Assembly (NCBI RefSeq): GCF_037126465.1
Contig: NC_088206.1
Location: 26,414,790 to 26,478,789, forward strand
Length of the DNA: 64,000 bases
Direction: 5' to 3'
Source: Ornithodoros turicata
Taxonomy: Eukaryota > Arthropoda > Arachnida > Ixodida > Argasidae
The notes beneath the pieces were generated by a model that was not told the origin of the DNA, ran no database searches, and worked only from the letters and a program-made list of their open reading frames with translations. A program made the position numbers and the translations under genes. Below, piece after piece: positions 10,727 through 23,900 of the stretch; positions within the stretch are counted from its first letter, which is position 1, and every line of letters starts with the position of its first letter.

Positions 10727-13106
10727 TTTCGTTCGCCAATCCTGGATCACCACCCCGTGCTCTACCACCTGCTGCTGTGAAGCCTATGGCGGCGCACATA
10801 GCGAGCTTCCTGCACAGCGCATGCGCATTTCACCAGAGTGTGCCAGAAGCGATGGTAGCCGGTAGGCCTAATCCCCGGTTCACGAAGAATTTTTCATCAA
10901 ATCTTGGGTAAGTTTCGATTAATATAGTTACTAGAAGCGCCCAGGAGACAGATTTGATCACAATGGGACGAATATTTGCCTCAAATGTTCCATTTCGATC
11001 ATCCACCCAAGCTACTTAAACTGGTGGTTTAAGCCCCATGCATTTGAATGGGACGTATTTTAAACTAGGGGAGGGGCTAGTTTAACATCGGTCTAAGTAT
11101 ATGTTGCAACTACTGTGGACGTGTGTGTTGAAAAAACTATCGTAGATTGGTTGCGGTAGGTGATGTTGCACTGTTCGAAGTTAACTGGTAAAAATTAAGC
11201 AGAATCGTTTTAAATGCACGGTTAGTAAACAAAAACGGCGTAACGCTTGACCGGGGGTACGAAATGCGGCTGTTGTTTTTAGAAGGCGCTATTGCGAACT
11301 TTTGCATGACAAACGTAAAAAGCACCGTAAAAGTGTGGTCAAAGAGAGTGACATCGACATGTGCCACTGGACAAAATCCATATACCAATCCAAGGGACCG
11401 AGAGAGCGTGCGGATGGCCAACGTCAATGTGCACCTTCAAAAACAAAGCATAAGTAGTGCTGGCGCTTATTATGAGCGTCATTTCCTGTGATACACACTG
11501 TAAGCGCCCCCGTCATTGTACAGTATAAGAGCGATAACATGCTAGATGGTTGTTGTGAGCCCCGATGGAGAAATTGAGGGGCGTTATCCACTGGCATGCT
11601 TATAAACCATCACAGTATCTATCATCTCTTCGCAGCGTGTCTAATCTCCAGAGACATTTAACAGTGCAATAGGACTGATCATAATGTGCATTAGCGTCTT
11701 GCGGCTGTTGTGTAGGTACTATCAATGCATGGAGATATTGCATGTTGTTGCACTACACTGGACACGAAATCTGAGCAGATTTTACGTTCCCCGATTATGA
11801 AAATACCGGAGCAAAAGCTGAGGAGGTCCCCATTTCCCCTGGATTCACATGCAAGCATAGATGAAACTGAAATATGTGTTTTACTTATTTCGGCATGCCC
11901 CAGTAGAACAGACCAATGAAGATCTGTTATTCAGGTATCGTGTTGCCATTGCTACATTAGAAAACATTCAAAGGGACAGCTGCTGACTTCTATATTGATT
12001 TATCATTTGGTAACAGTAGATGTGCTTTTGTAGGGCTGCTTCTGCAAAAGACACTACACAGCAATGTGCTAAAGGAGGCTGCAAACCTTTTGGAAGCATC
12101 ATTACTATTGCAGGTACCAATCACATGACCAATCACCGATAGCTTTTCTGCATTGTATAAGCACATATATTCTGGAGATCCTCTCTTGAAAATTTCTGCT
12201 ATGGACTCATTCATCACAACAACTTTGTATTCGTGAGCTTTTTGTTTATATTCAGACAATAAAGGCTATTACGTAGTTCCACAAGGATGACTTTTTTCAA
12301 GTGAGCAATGGTGCACAAGGAAAAAAAATCCTTGCTACATTCCACATGCTGACTCCACCAATATATCTGAGGTGTCGTACTGCAGTACGTTTGAATTGCA
12401 CAGGAATAAAGGGCAATGCGTACAGAAACTTTGAAGCTCTCTTGCTCCCATTGAACTGCACTTAAAGTTGAAAATTAGTTCCCCCATACTGCAGCATGAG
12501 CGCATGGATAAATTGTACATGGCCACATGACAGTTGTCAACTACTTAAAAGAAAGTTAGCTTGCGTTGACATGGGTACAGATTTGTCCAGCCAGTGCAGC
12601 AGTTTATATCCACACTGAGCACACGAGCACATGGAAGAACATGCACCCATGTTAACAGTAGCTATCGTTCTTTCACATTAGTGACAGCTGCCGTATGGCC
12701 GCATAGTTTATTTCTATGCTCATGTGTTCAGTGTGGATATAGACGACAGTAGTAAAGCAGGGTAAACAAGCACCTATGTTACACTAGCTCTCCTCCTTTT
12801 ACGTCGTTTATAGCTGTCATATGGCCACAGAGTTTATCCATGTGCTCATCTGTTCAGTGTGAATACAGCGCTAAACAAAAAATGGTGTCCCTTTTGTGTC
12901 TCCTGAAGCTCAAGGCTTTTCTTTCAAGCAAAAATGTACGCATGCTGTTCTGCATCATTTTGTGAGCAGGACTGTTAAAAATTACTCGACGCACTGCTGC
13001 TTTACACTGTGCACTTTTTTTTGTGTAGCCTCATATCCTGTACAGGTAAATCTTAAACGTGAACATGTTTGACACAGGTGTGCTTGGTTGGGTAGAAACT
13101 GAACAC
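10727..13106. other. No recognisable gene; interior of the inverted-repeat-bounded segment
   Basis: A second smaller palindromic patch (TTAAACTGGTGGTTTAA) lies near 11015. Open frames such as 11137-11427 and 11990-12259 show no motif. Nothing else can be supported. Confidence 0.3.
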
Positions 13107-13229
13107 GATCAACGTGGCTCCAACCAAAGTTAGCCCTGTTAGTTCGTCACCCCTGAAGGAGGAGCCGGTTCGGCTCTAAAACGTCGGGACCCCTCTTTCG
13201 AGCTAACTTTGGTTGGAGCCACGTTGATC
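13107..13229. repeat. Inverted-repeat element with hammerhead-like core hairpin
   Basis: Perfect 28-bp arms (13107-13134 and 13202-13229), starting GATCAACGTGGCTCCAACCA, enclose about 67 bp. The centre contains CTGAAGG, a hairpin GAGCC-GGTTC-GGCTC, then AAAACGTCGGGAC. The order CTGA / stem-loop / (G)AAAC is that of a hammerhead ribozyme core, but two conserved positions (the second GA of CUGAUGA and the G of GAAA) are not present, so catalytic activity is not supported as it stands. It may equally be an unrelated foldback MITE. Confidence 0.7.
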
Positions 13230-16200
13230 CTGTTGAGGTAAATCTTAAGAATCGAAAAACACATCCCTATGGAATCATGCCACATGACTTATCATATACA
13301 CCTGCATCCACATTGCAATCATGCTTCTATTCATCGCAAATGCCACAATACCTCTAATTGTAATAGGAAAATTTATTGACGGTAACAACACACAACACAC
13401 CCGAAACACTACCCTCTAATTTGGCTGTGTTGTGTATGTCTTCAACGTGTTCTGAATAGCTGAGTTACAAAATAGTGAACCAAACCAATATCCTGCTAAT
13501 ATGCATATGTGTAGTACATCACTTTACCTTCAATTATGTTACAACTTGTTCTCCTTGCACCAGCTCAGGTGCATGCTAAGTGTCCACGTTTTTTGCTGTA
13601 TGACATGTCCTGTACATTGGTACTCTCATTTCACACCAGCTCTCCTCTTCCTTGACTCGCACTCCACCCATAAATGTACAGCAGTGAGTGGAGAATAAAC
13701 AGAATATGGGCATACTACGGTCACAAAGTTATGGTGTAACTAAGAATGTGTCATCAGCATCATGACAAATGATTCTAACATCTATGGATCTGTCATTCGA
13801 AACAGTGCCTGAATGCTGTTGCAATACAAGATACCACGTACATACATTTACTGTTGGAAAGCCTTCCCATCATCACCAGGAGAATATGTGGCGTCTCGTG
13901 CACACTGCTTTCACTGCATGACTGGCACCAAATGCCTGTGACGTATGATTGTATATCTGTCAAACCTGATTATTTATTTTGTTTCAGGTAAGCCGTTCTT
14001 CAATGCCATATGTGAAGAAAATAATTGCTATACAAATTTATTGCTATTCAAATATGTGACTGGCATTAGCTTAGGCACACCATGCCATGCCCCACAAAAA
14101 ACATGTCTGTGTAAGAGCTAGCTTCACAATAGGTTCAGAAATCTTGTGGTTGTGTGTGTGGAATTTTTCATTTCTTTTTAATGGGAAATTCACACTACTA
14201 CTGTTTCTTTTTAGAACCACCGTGACATTTTCTATGGCACTCTTAGGGGTGCTAAAGTTCAGTAAAGTGGACCGAAGTAGTTACATGCTCTTCTTGTGTG
14301 CCAACGTAATGCATATGGCCAGAATCTGTGAAACTGTTGCTTTGGGTGCTGGTATCTTGCAAACCATCTCCCATATGACATGTATTAATTACTAGAAGTT
14401 GCCTGAAGACTCTGCATGTCCAACACTCATTACTGAAGTTAGGTGGTTAGTCATGCAGAGGCATCTACATTATTTTACCACGAATTCAGCATTGTGTCCC
14501 ATAAATCTGCTCCCAGGCTTTGTCCTTGATGATACAGTACACCATGCTCACTACATTAAACTGTTCAGTTGCATAGATTTGTGCAGACATAACTGGATCA
14601 ATATGTCGGCTTCTGCTAAGTGACAACTACCAATGTGGCTAAAAAAATAACTGAAATTGCAGAAGAAAGATATACAATCATGTAAATTTTAATAAAAGTA
14701 ATACAGTAGTACATTGTAGCTAAGATGCACATGATTTCAAGTTGCATCCTTTTCTTTGTATAAGCTTATTTGCATTGCGTCCAATTTTCCACTGCAGACT
14801 TCCCCTTACGGTATGATACAGATCAATATAGAAAGCGAGCAGACAATAATCAGTGCTGCTGTTTGCTGTAGCACTGAGATTTTATGCTAGAATGAGCATC
14901 TCTAGGTGTGCCTTGCTGTAGTATTCAACTGTGTTGTTTCTCAAGAAATAGCACAATCTCTCAGTACAAAGGTGCATAGTCAAACTGCATAACCACACAG
15001 TGCAGAAATGCAGCCTGTGCAATAATTTTTCCTAGCTTTATCATCTGTGTAAACGAAAATTAGTCGAAGCAGGCCACAAATACGGATGATACAAACATGT
15101 AAGCCTCAAACGTCCAGTTGCTGAGTTGCTTGAATCATCGTCTGTATTTCAGGATGTCTGCAATCCAGTAAAGCATGGAAAACTGGGAATAGTCTGAGAA
15201 CTATTGCATGACTGGGAAACTAGAAAAAATGTCAAGAAAGCGGTGAAGAGCTGCTGAAGTAAAAATTCCCTAAATAAGTTTACACAATTGTACAATGCTG
15301 ATTACCTTTCTCATGGCATCACACAGGCCTCTTATGTCATTTCACAGTCGAAGTTGAGTGATCTGTGTAAGAGTGAAGTGATAACTGTAACTGCATCGCT
15401 ATGCAAATTCTTTCGTAAATTTAAAAAAAGCCTGAATAAGGAGTGATTTCAAAGATCGTAGTGAATGATGCAGTCGTCGTCCTTCTGTCGACGTCTCTTT
15501 GCTGCGGAATGAATTCGTACCAACTACCCCGCCTTCATACGCTTGTTTAGTGCAAGATGTAATGTTGGCAGCCGTATTATAGCATGGCATGAGCTGTGGG
15601 GAGTTTTTAGGCATTGGTGGTGGTGATGGTTTGGCATGTAATGGTGCGATGATAATGCCAGTGAAATTGCTTACAATGCCAGTACGGAGTCGAGAGAGAA
15701 GTTTATAAAGAATGAGCATGGAGAAATAGATAAGTCCCCAACCAGGTGTGTAAAAGTGTTTCCTGAATAATATGTGGCTTTATACAAATAAGCTCAACAC
15801 AATTATTGAACAAAATGGCAGCACAGGCTTGTTTGTGGCTGATGTTGCAGCTGTTGTTGTGTGTGTTTTCTTTGGTCCTTTCCTGTTTGCTCCATCCTTG
15901 AAACACCACTATTGAAACCGGTATAAGATATCCTTCTTTACGAGGTATTTGGTTCATTTTAACATCTGTATTTTGTGTACACGGTCTCAATAAACTACAA
16001 ATTCTGAATGGCTCGGATGCAGTGTAATAGCATTAAAGTGTGGCCGTTTATTTTAGCAATTATTATGTCTGTGATGTCAAGTGCATCATAGCAGATGACA
16101 AGTCAGGACAAATATATACATTACGTATGTTCCGATTGTGTGAAATTTCATCAGAGCGAGAGACAGTCGCAACGTAATGATGTATCTTTGTTTGCTGAAC

Positions 16201-17179
16201 AGAACAATCAATTTAGTGCTTAATGATTTGTACAATAATCTTATATGCTGAAATGCAGAAATAAAGGAGGTCAGAGGTAAGCACAGCACCGCACTAACAG
16301 GGGGTCACGACACTGGCAACTTCCACGCTCACAAGCAGGGACGCCCCGGGTAACTGACGAAAACAGCGCTAAACAAACAAAGAAACCCCCCCCCCCCACA
16401 CACACACACACATGACGAGGACGTATACAAGGCAGCACCATGAGTACGTTTTCCGTAGGAGTCATACTCCAAAGAAACACAGCCAGCAAAGAGATGGTCT
16501 AACGCGTTGCAGATTTGTGACACGTTGAAAGTACCACGTCGAGTTATGCGTATGGGAGTCACCTGCAGGATACGGTCACCCTTGCATCAGTGTTCTTTCT
16601 GTTTACATAGCCTACAGTGATCAAGCACTTGTACACACGTTGCGAACATGATATCAGGCTTGAAAGCGTATAAAAGACTCTGCTGGAATGCCCCATCAAT
16701 CGAGAGGTTATCTTGATCGTTGCAGTTCACCACACAGGCCGCACAACAGACGATAAAAAAGCGATGGTCGATGCGGCTGACGTTATTATACGCATCCACA
16801 ATCGACGACCGAACACCGACAAAAGCACAACGATCACCTGCGCGAGGATACCTACTGCAGCCTTTCAGATAACATCGCAAACGCTCCTTTTTTAGCGACC
16901 ATATCAACTTATCAAGAGCTTGTCATTCACAAATACAGAGGTAGGCATAACGCATAACCGCCGATTACCGACACCCCGATCCGCAACCACCTGCAGCAGC
17001 GCCAGCGCCGCCTGAACTTTTCTTCCGTTAACATAATAATAAAAAAAACAAACGGGAGCCTTCCTCTTCACAATCCTGTCGTCTGCTACCTTCTCCCTCC
17101 CCTCAACCATCTCGTGCCAATGTTAATAGTGCGCATGCGTTGTGGTCATCCTTTGGTCAACCGCTCTTCATAGCCGGAG
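13230..17179. other. Anonymous sequence; no gene recognised
   Basis: Longest frames (14087-14395 plus, 15399-15719 minus, 16587-16907 minus) lack any domain motif. A C-run followed by (CA)n lies at about 16387-16410. The stretch may be host intron or intergenic DNA, or decayed interior of the inverted-repeat-bounded unit. Confidence 0.3.
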
Positions 17180-17247
17180 AGATCACGTGATCGATTTAAA
17201 CCCGACGTCACTAAACCAATGGTTCAAGTCGACTGGTGAATACGGAC
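17180..17247. repeat. Right arm of the inverted repeat paired with 10659-10726
   Basis: Reads ...ATCACGTGATCGATTTAAACC...TGGTGAATACGGAC and is the reverse complement of the left arm. The two arms delimit 6,589 bp. If they are TIRs of one transposon, the interior has lost any recognisable transposase. Confidence 0.75.
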
Positions 17248-17284
17248 TATTGTGTTTGATGTGTGATACCTCTTCAATGCTATT

Positions 17285-17755
17285 GCATCATACCTGTAAT
17301 AAGTATATAATCTTTGCTACGGGTATCGTATTGTTTCTTCTGCTTCAGGTTTTTGGCTGGGTTTTTCTCTTCATACAGAGTCACAACATAATTCCTGGCA
17401 GTAATGACTTTAATAAATATATTTTCACTTGTACTTTTGTGTATGGCTATCCTTTGCATATCTATATTTGCATGGAAACCGCCCACCGCACACCTGTTGT
17501 AGCGGGAAAAATTTGCGAATGAAGTCGGCCCAGGCGGAAAAATTGACAACGAAGTCGGCCCAGCGGAAAAATGCACAACAATAAGAGCATGCGCTGCCCT
17601 CTGCCCACCAGTAAGCACACGGACAACCCTCCGCCCACGCGCCGCCCGCCGCACGCGGGAAAAAATCGCCGAAAAAGTCGGCGCAGACGCGACGGTGGCG
17701 CTGCTCTGGTGGCCATGTCTGAGTTTCTCAACCTATCTATACTACTTACTTATAT
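17285..17755 (+). repeat. Interspersed repeat with GAAGTCGGCCCAGG modules (copy B)
   Basis: The left part aligns with 9705-9910. It has two or three GAAGTCGGCCCAG.CGGAAAAA modules near 17518-17570. Its right end, 17664-17750, is the reverse complement of 4346-4420. Three partial copies of one family are therefore present in the window. Confidence 0.75.
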
Positions 17756-17907
17756 TTGTTTGATCTCATCTGTCATGTTTTTGTTCAGCCATCCAAGAAA
17801 AGGTACTGAAAGAAGCAGTACAAGTTGTTGAGACAGTAACTGTATTTCAGATACAACTGCACACACATAAAGAAGCACCTTGTATTTTCCTCAAGATACA
17901 CATAATA

Positions 17908-18852
17908 CGAGGGGTGTTCAAGTCAAACCGGGACTTTCTGTCTCCTGGCTGTACAAATGACTTGCGCTACTTCTTTTTGGTCATTTTCACACGCGACAGG
18001 TCTCTGCATTCACCACGTGGTTGTCCAAAGTTTGTGCAAAACAGAAGACACGTGCTGGACAAGATGGCCGACAACAAGGTGAGCGCACACATCGAACAGC
18101 GAATTGCCATGAAGTTTCTCGCGAATGAAGACGTAAAGTCATCTGAAATTCACAGAAGACTTCAGGCTCAGTATGGCCACGATACACTTAGCCGCAACAA
18201 AGCGTTTGAGTGGTGCCAATGGTGCCAATGGTTCCGAGACGGCCGTACATCAGTGCAGGACGATCCCAGCTGGGACGGCTCAGAGCCCAGTGTCAGAGTT
18301 CCTGAGAACATCCAACTTGGGGAGCGCCTGATCGTCAAGAACCGACGGATAACATGTCTCGGTATCAATAGTGCATATAGTGCGATCAATAGTGCATATT
18401 ACTGCCAGATTCTCAGGGGTGTGCATAAGGCGCTGAAGCAAAATCGGCCGGGCCTCATCACCAAAGGAGTCTTCCTCCTACAGGACAATGCACGCCTGCA
18501 TACCGCACATCTCACGACACGCACCTTACAGGCACTTGGCTGGGAATTGCTGCCACATACCACCTTACTGTCCAGACCTCGCCCGCAGCGATTTCCATCT
18601 CTTCGGGCCACTGAAGGCGTTCCTTGGGGGCCCAGATGCTACGACGAGGTCAAGAATGCGGTCTGACCATGGCTGCTACGCGCCGGTAAGGATTTCTACG
18701 CTGCTGGCATCCAAGCCCTCGTGAAACGCTGGGGCAAGTGCATTAGTGCCCAGCTGGAGATTACGAGGAAAAATAAAACTAACTTCTCGCCTCTAAGTTC
18801 ATTTTACTTTTGCGAAAAATGAAAAGTCCCGGTTTGACTTGAACGCCCCTCG
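17908..18852 (+). mobile_element. Internally deleted mariner element, 945 bp
   Basis: Terminal inverted repeats of about 30 bp begin CGAGGGG.GTTCAAGTCAA at both ends, flanked by TA duplications at 17906-17907 and 18853-18854. A full-length mariner is about 1.3 kb, so some 350 bp are missing from the middle. It encodes only a defective transposase (see the pseudogene entry) and could move only if transposase were supplied in trans. Confidence 0.93.
18064..18780 (+). pseudogene. Defective mariner transposase
   Basis: The frame begins MADNKVSAHIEQRIAMKF, with a helix-turn-helix block SSEIHRRLQAQYG and the WFRDGRTSVQDDP linker typical of mariner DNA-binding domains (residues about 20-75). The segment that should hold the first catalytic Asp is deleted. 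The second is present as QDNARLH. The third (PDLARSDFHLF) lies in a different frame, so a frameshift occurs near 18550. The C-terminal signature ALVKRWGKCIS is still readable at about 18710-18745 in a further frame. Two microduplications (CQWCQW and a repeated AATAGTGCATA) sit beside the deletion. Clearly a dead copy. Confidence 0.92.
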
Positions 18853-18854
18853 TA

Positions 18855-20552
18855 CAAGCACTCAGATATTTTCACTGTACGCCATCCCACGAACAGCAGC
18901 TTTACGCGGGAAGGCTCTCATGACCAGAATTCAGGGACACCTCCTCTGATGCCGGTTTTGCCTGATAGCAGAACGATATGTAAGAAAGCCAACTTAAAAG
19001 ATAAGCACGATGTGAGGAGGAAAGAAGATGGAAAGAGGTGCGGGCAGACGAGAAAGGGAATCAGATATCGATAGATATCGAGCGCAAGGCAGCCTACAGA
19101 AGACGAACAAAGCCTGAGGACAGACACCAAGGTATATCTAAACTGGTAGCGAAAACTAGCGAAAATACCAAATCAGACCCATCGGCAAGGCCACCAGCAA
19201 GAGGCGCGAGCGATCCTGGGTGTTGACAGTAGAGGTAGGTTGTAAACAGAACAACTTTGCAACATGTGCGTCGCTTGTGTGTGTACTAATAGGTTATTCA
19301 TAATTTCAATGTAGAAAAAACTTTCTGTTGCCCCGCTCATGCACATATACGAGATCATCTACCACTCAGTACATTTCCGTATCCTGCTCCTTTGCGCATG
19401 TGTCACAGTTAGGGGTGTTTATCCGTGCGTCTCTGTATCTGTACCGTGTGCCCGTGCATTGTAATACGGAGTTCGTACACTCTTTGGGTCAAACAGGAAG
19501 CGACGTTCACATCTCCGTGCTGTTGACCAAGATTAACACGTGTGAACAGGTGAATACAATGCATCCCCTGTTGCTGGGCCCGCGAAAAAAAACATTTCGT
19601 CATGGGACGAGCGGCCATGATAGTGTGAGTGTTAGCAGGAACCAACTGTGCACCAACGATGTCGTGTTTTGTTGCAATGGACCTATAACGGCCACTCATT
19701 GAATAAATGCAAATGTTAGGTGTACGTATGGCTCTGAGTGAAAAATGGGCCTTATGTGAGCCTTCCTAATTTTTGTATGGTCATCACGATGCCTTTCTGT
19801 TTGGAGTTGTCAAAATCTGTGATAACCGTATGTATTTGGAATTGATATGATTCATTAAACCTGATATGCTTTATTTTTCCGTGTTCTCGTCTGGTATTGT
19901 TGACTGGGCGCGGAAAAGGGAATACAGAGCAAGTGAAGTGGGCCAATGTAAACGTGCATGATTAATTATGCACTATTTATTATTCATACTAGTGACGTCA
20001 TCTCTGACGTCATTTATTTACAATCGTAGTAGTCCGCGCAACGGATGGATGGCGCTGACTGTCTCAATCATGGCGTCATTCTGAAGACACAGGGGCCTAT
20101 GGGAGTTGCGCTACCTGTTTAAATATACCTTGCAGACACTGCACGAGCACAGACGCAGAGTTAAAACGTGATAAATCAGCTCTGAAAACTTTTACCAAGC
20201 TTTTCCGTTGTTGTACTGCTGTTCAGACCAACTCATAGCTTGTGGAACGCGGCATTGGCCGCCTAAATCATGGCCTGATATACGATGACAAAGTGTGGCT
20301 CGGTTTCATGAAAGGTACCCTTAAAGGTCAGCTATGCCGATATCCCAAATAGTCGAAACGGTTGTGATATTCTGAAAGCCCACATCCAGCTCTCCCCAAA
20401 ATACACCTTCATTCTCACAGTTCGGTACAGTACCATGTCAAAAAAATAGGTAATTTATTCCGAAACACACATGGGCGCAGCCATTTTTATGACGTAGATG
20501 CACCCAAACGGGCACTGTGACGTGTACGCGCCTTCGTACTTGTCAGTGGATT
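18855..20552. other. No gene recognised
   Basis: Short frames on both strands carry no motif. No repeat structure is obvious by eye in this stretch. Confidence 0.3.
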
Positions 20553-20683
20553 TCAGCTACGGCTTCTCGCGGCTTCACGTATCTGTGCTTGAAGATGGCG
20601 GACAGCCGGGTTCCACCGTTCCGCGATAAGTAAACAGTGCAGCAGCTGCGAACTCATTCGCGAACCAACCTCTGTGCGATGTT

Positions 20684-21337
20684 GTGACTGGAATTCGTCG
20701 TTTGTGTTTTGTGAGCACGTACAATTTGTATCAAGTCGCGTCTGCGTTAGCCCCTTTACAGCACTTGCCCATTGTAGAGGCTGTCGTTTCAACAGCCGTG
20801 TCAGCAAGAAAATGCCGACAGCGTTTTATTACTGCAGGAAAATTGTGCTATGTATTTGAGAAACCGCATACTGCTATGGGACACGTTTTACGTACGATTT
20901 ATCAATGTGCAACAGCGTCGACGATGGTATGTAACGACGAAAGACGTAAAACGAAATACAAATCACATTTTAAACTTTTTGTGGGATTCTGTGCATTTTC
21001 CAGAAGCTTTCTTTGAATCCCACGCTCCCATGTCACGCTGCGTTGTGTGGTACGCTACAAACTACTGCATTTTATGTCTAACATCTGGATATCGTTTGTA
21101 ATGAACACCGTCGCACAAAAACATGCACACGAAAGCTCCAGTAGCCATGTGGTTGCACACTATGCAGACGCAAAAGAAGTACCAGAGCACATATTGCCAC
21201 TTAGAAATGTGGTGTCTGAAGAGTTAGGGCATAGCATAGATCCTAGAAATCAGGTGCACCTTATCCCTTCTGTAGATTGCTCTTTCAATTCACAACTCAG
21301 CCCATGGGGTGTAAAAGTGTTAAAGGCAATTATGTGA
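20684..21337 (+). other. Broken open frames of unknown origin
   Basis: Three overlapping plus-strand frames (20684-21016, 20850-21101, 21047-21337) suggest one decayed coding region with frameshifts. The middle frame contains an RRRWYV...FLWDS.HFPEAFF pattern faintly like the N-terminal part of Harbinger-type nuclease proteins, but this is weak and no catalytic residues are visible. Confidence 0.2.
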
Positions 21338-23532
21338 CTTGTCGTCCTGGGTGACATCACTGGCCAGCCTCGGGATTAATTCCGTGCTCAGGAATTATTG
21401 TACAAATCACTTTGTATGTAGGACGTGATAAGCAATATGTAAGTTGCAACATTGTCTGCAGCATTCTCGATTGCCTCTTACCTTTACAGTTCGAGACACG
21501 TTACCAAACCATTTGCAAAGGGCACTCTTACAGGGGCCGTGTAACTCTAGTTTTTAGTTTATAAAATTTATAAAAATATAAGTATACAATATGTAATATG
21601 AAATCTATATAAAATCAAAAATAACATTTATAAAAAGAATTTATAAAAAATAAATAAAAAGGCTTCATGGAAGCAATCCGTTAGCATACCCATTGCACAT
21701 GAAGCACAATTATATATGCTTGGACATCATCTAATTAATCTTCTGAACCATATGTGTGGCTGCATACGAAATTTTTTATGCACATCCTCTACTTTCCTAT
21801 TCCTACATGTGCACACGAATAACAGTGCATATATGTGAAGTGGCAAAAAGCAACGCTAGACTCTACCATCATTGTGCCCCTTTAACTTTTCCACATTTAT
21901 GCCTGGTGAACAGGGTATATCTCACTAGAAAAGAAGACATTTGTGCATTGTTTGGCAAGCAAATAAATATATTTATTTACATTTTCCATAAATCAACACT
22001 GATGTGACCTGGTGCAAATATTAATGTCAACAAGTAAAGTACTTACAAATTATTCCTATGTGCTCAAATGCAGATATGACAATTCTGTTTTTGTACCTCA
22101 GCACAGTACAGTTTCAAGATTAACAAACTGCACAGCGTCAGCAATCTTAAAGTATCTGAAGAGGGCAATCACATAAAGCTCCAATAATAGACTGTGCAAA
22201 CAAAGCTAAAAAAAAAAAAAAAGTACTTCAAGAAAAATCTGAATAATCGGTTGCCGTTGTGTACTACTATGCACAGTTCATGAATGGAACATGTTACCTC
22301 ATTGCATTGCCTCCATGTGAGCACTAGAACAGGCAGCTTTTTAGGTTGCTCTTTCCATGTTTTTCTATTGTCTTTTTTTGTTTTCTGTTTTTGCAATAGC
22401 AAGCATGGCCATAGTGAATCACAAGCAACCAAGGACAGGATGAGACATCTACAATGCGACTGCTAGCTCGAAACTGATATATTTATTAGCAGACTTAGCA
22501 CACATATGCTGCTAAGTAAATGACAATTTAACCAATAGAATAACAGGCAAGAAAAAGGGTTATATATCTTCCCCTTTCCTCATTCTATTTCACAGGCAGC
22601 CCTAGTATCATTCTGAGTGTGTCCGTGCGTTCCCTTTGAGATAACGTATCTCTGACAGAAGCAAATCCAACAGCGGACTGCTTACGGATGCAACTATCTT
22701 GGATTTCTCTAACCACTTGTTATTTAACCGCTGCCTTGAGCTGTGTGTTCTGGAGATTTAGGCAGTATCCAGAGTCCCTGCAATGTGTTGCCATGTTTCT
22801 CGAGGGCCTGTGTTTCACTATGGCGCTCAGATACAAACTACCCCATTTCAACACAGTAGAAAACACAGATTTGTAAATAGCATCTGTTGATTGCACTGTA
22901 CATACCCCCCACATAAAGGATCATAGTGGATACTACATCTTGTGCGATAATGTCAGGAACACAAAAAAGCTAGATCTGAAACCACTCTTACGTCGTAGTA
23001 GTGGTATTTGTGTGAAGCTGCGCAATTCCTGTCCTGCAAATAATTTAAACCATATGTTTCATCTGCCAGCGTGATGATCCCCTGAAAAGCAATTCACACT
23101 TGGCGGGAACTACCGTTCTGAAACCTATCCCTGACATGTGTAGTCATCAGGGAGGAAACCCAAAGGCTGCGGTGGAAAAGACAAACACACACGGGCTATG
23201 TTCTCACTGTGCATCAGCTGCTCTGGCTACTAAGAAGAACATGTTCCAAATTAATATAACATGGCTTGACATGATATGCCAGCGAAAGCTAACCAATAAA
23301 ATTAGTAGTTAAATGTACAATACGTAAACACTTGCCATAACATGACAGTTCCCTTCCTGCATTCATGCGCTACCATTCAACCCACACAAACAGTGTACTG
23401 AATTTTTTTATAGCATTACAGGTTGTTTGACAGAACTTCGACAAGATTATATAGCACACGAGAAAAGTAGAGTGAACATAATGTGCAGAATAAATGGCTG
23501 CAAGCAAGCGAGCTGGTGAAGATGATGCATAT
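21338..23532. other. No gene recognised; strongly A/T-rich patch at 21545-21665
   Basis: TATAAAA-like repeats fill about 21545-21665 and a poly-A run lies near 22207. No coding motif is seen on either strand. Confidence 0.3.
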
Positions 23533-23610
23533 GTAAAACCCCGAGACTAGGGAACACAAAGGGACATGTTTGTGTCTGTCCCTTCGTGTTCCCTAGTCTT
23601 GGGGTTTTAC
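23533..23610. repeat. Short foldback element, 34-bp arms
   Basis: Arms 23533-23566 (GTAAAACCCCGAGACTAGGG...) and 23577-23610 are inverted copies with one or two mismatches, separated by about 10 bp. It could form a hairpin in RNA. Confidence 0.8.
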
Positions 23611-23900
23611 ATCATGGATAATGTGCAGGTTTCTATTCACGCTTAACGGCCGTAGCAGTAATGCATGAAGACCACTGCTAAGTTGTGTTGAGAAACACCT
23701 TTTTATGTTTGCCATGTCTAAATGAAACGTACCTGACCTGATCCAAATTAACTGTTCTGAGTCTGGAACACACAAAGAGAAAAACGCAACACACGCCACA
23801 ACATTAACAGATAGCAAATGAGCTGTAGCGAGCTCCACCTTGGGACAAAGTCAACAAGTAATTCACCAAAAGTCAATGAGCGCCTGAAATGTAACATCTC

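Noticed and set aside
16387..16410. C-run plus (CA)n
   Set aside because: Simple sequence; no further significance.
20684..21337. Harbinger transposase gene
   Set aside because: Only a vague N-terminal resemblance; no DDE residues or terminal repeats nearby.
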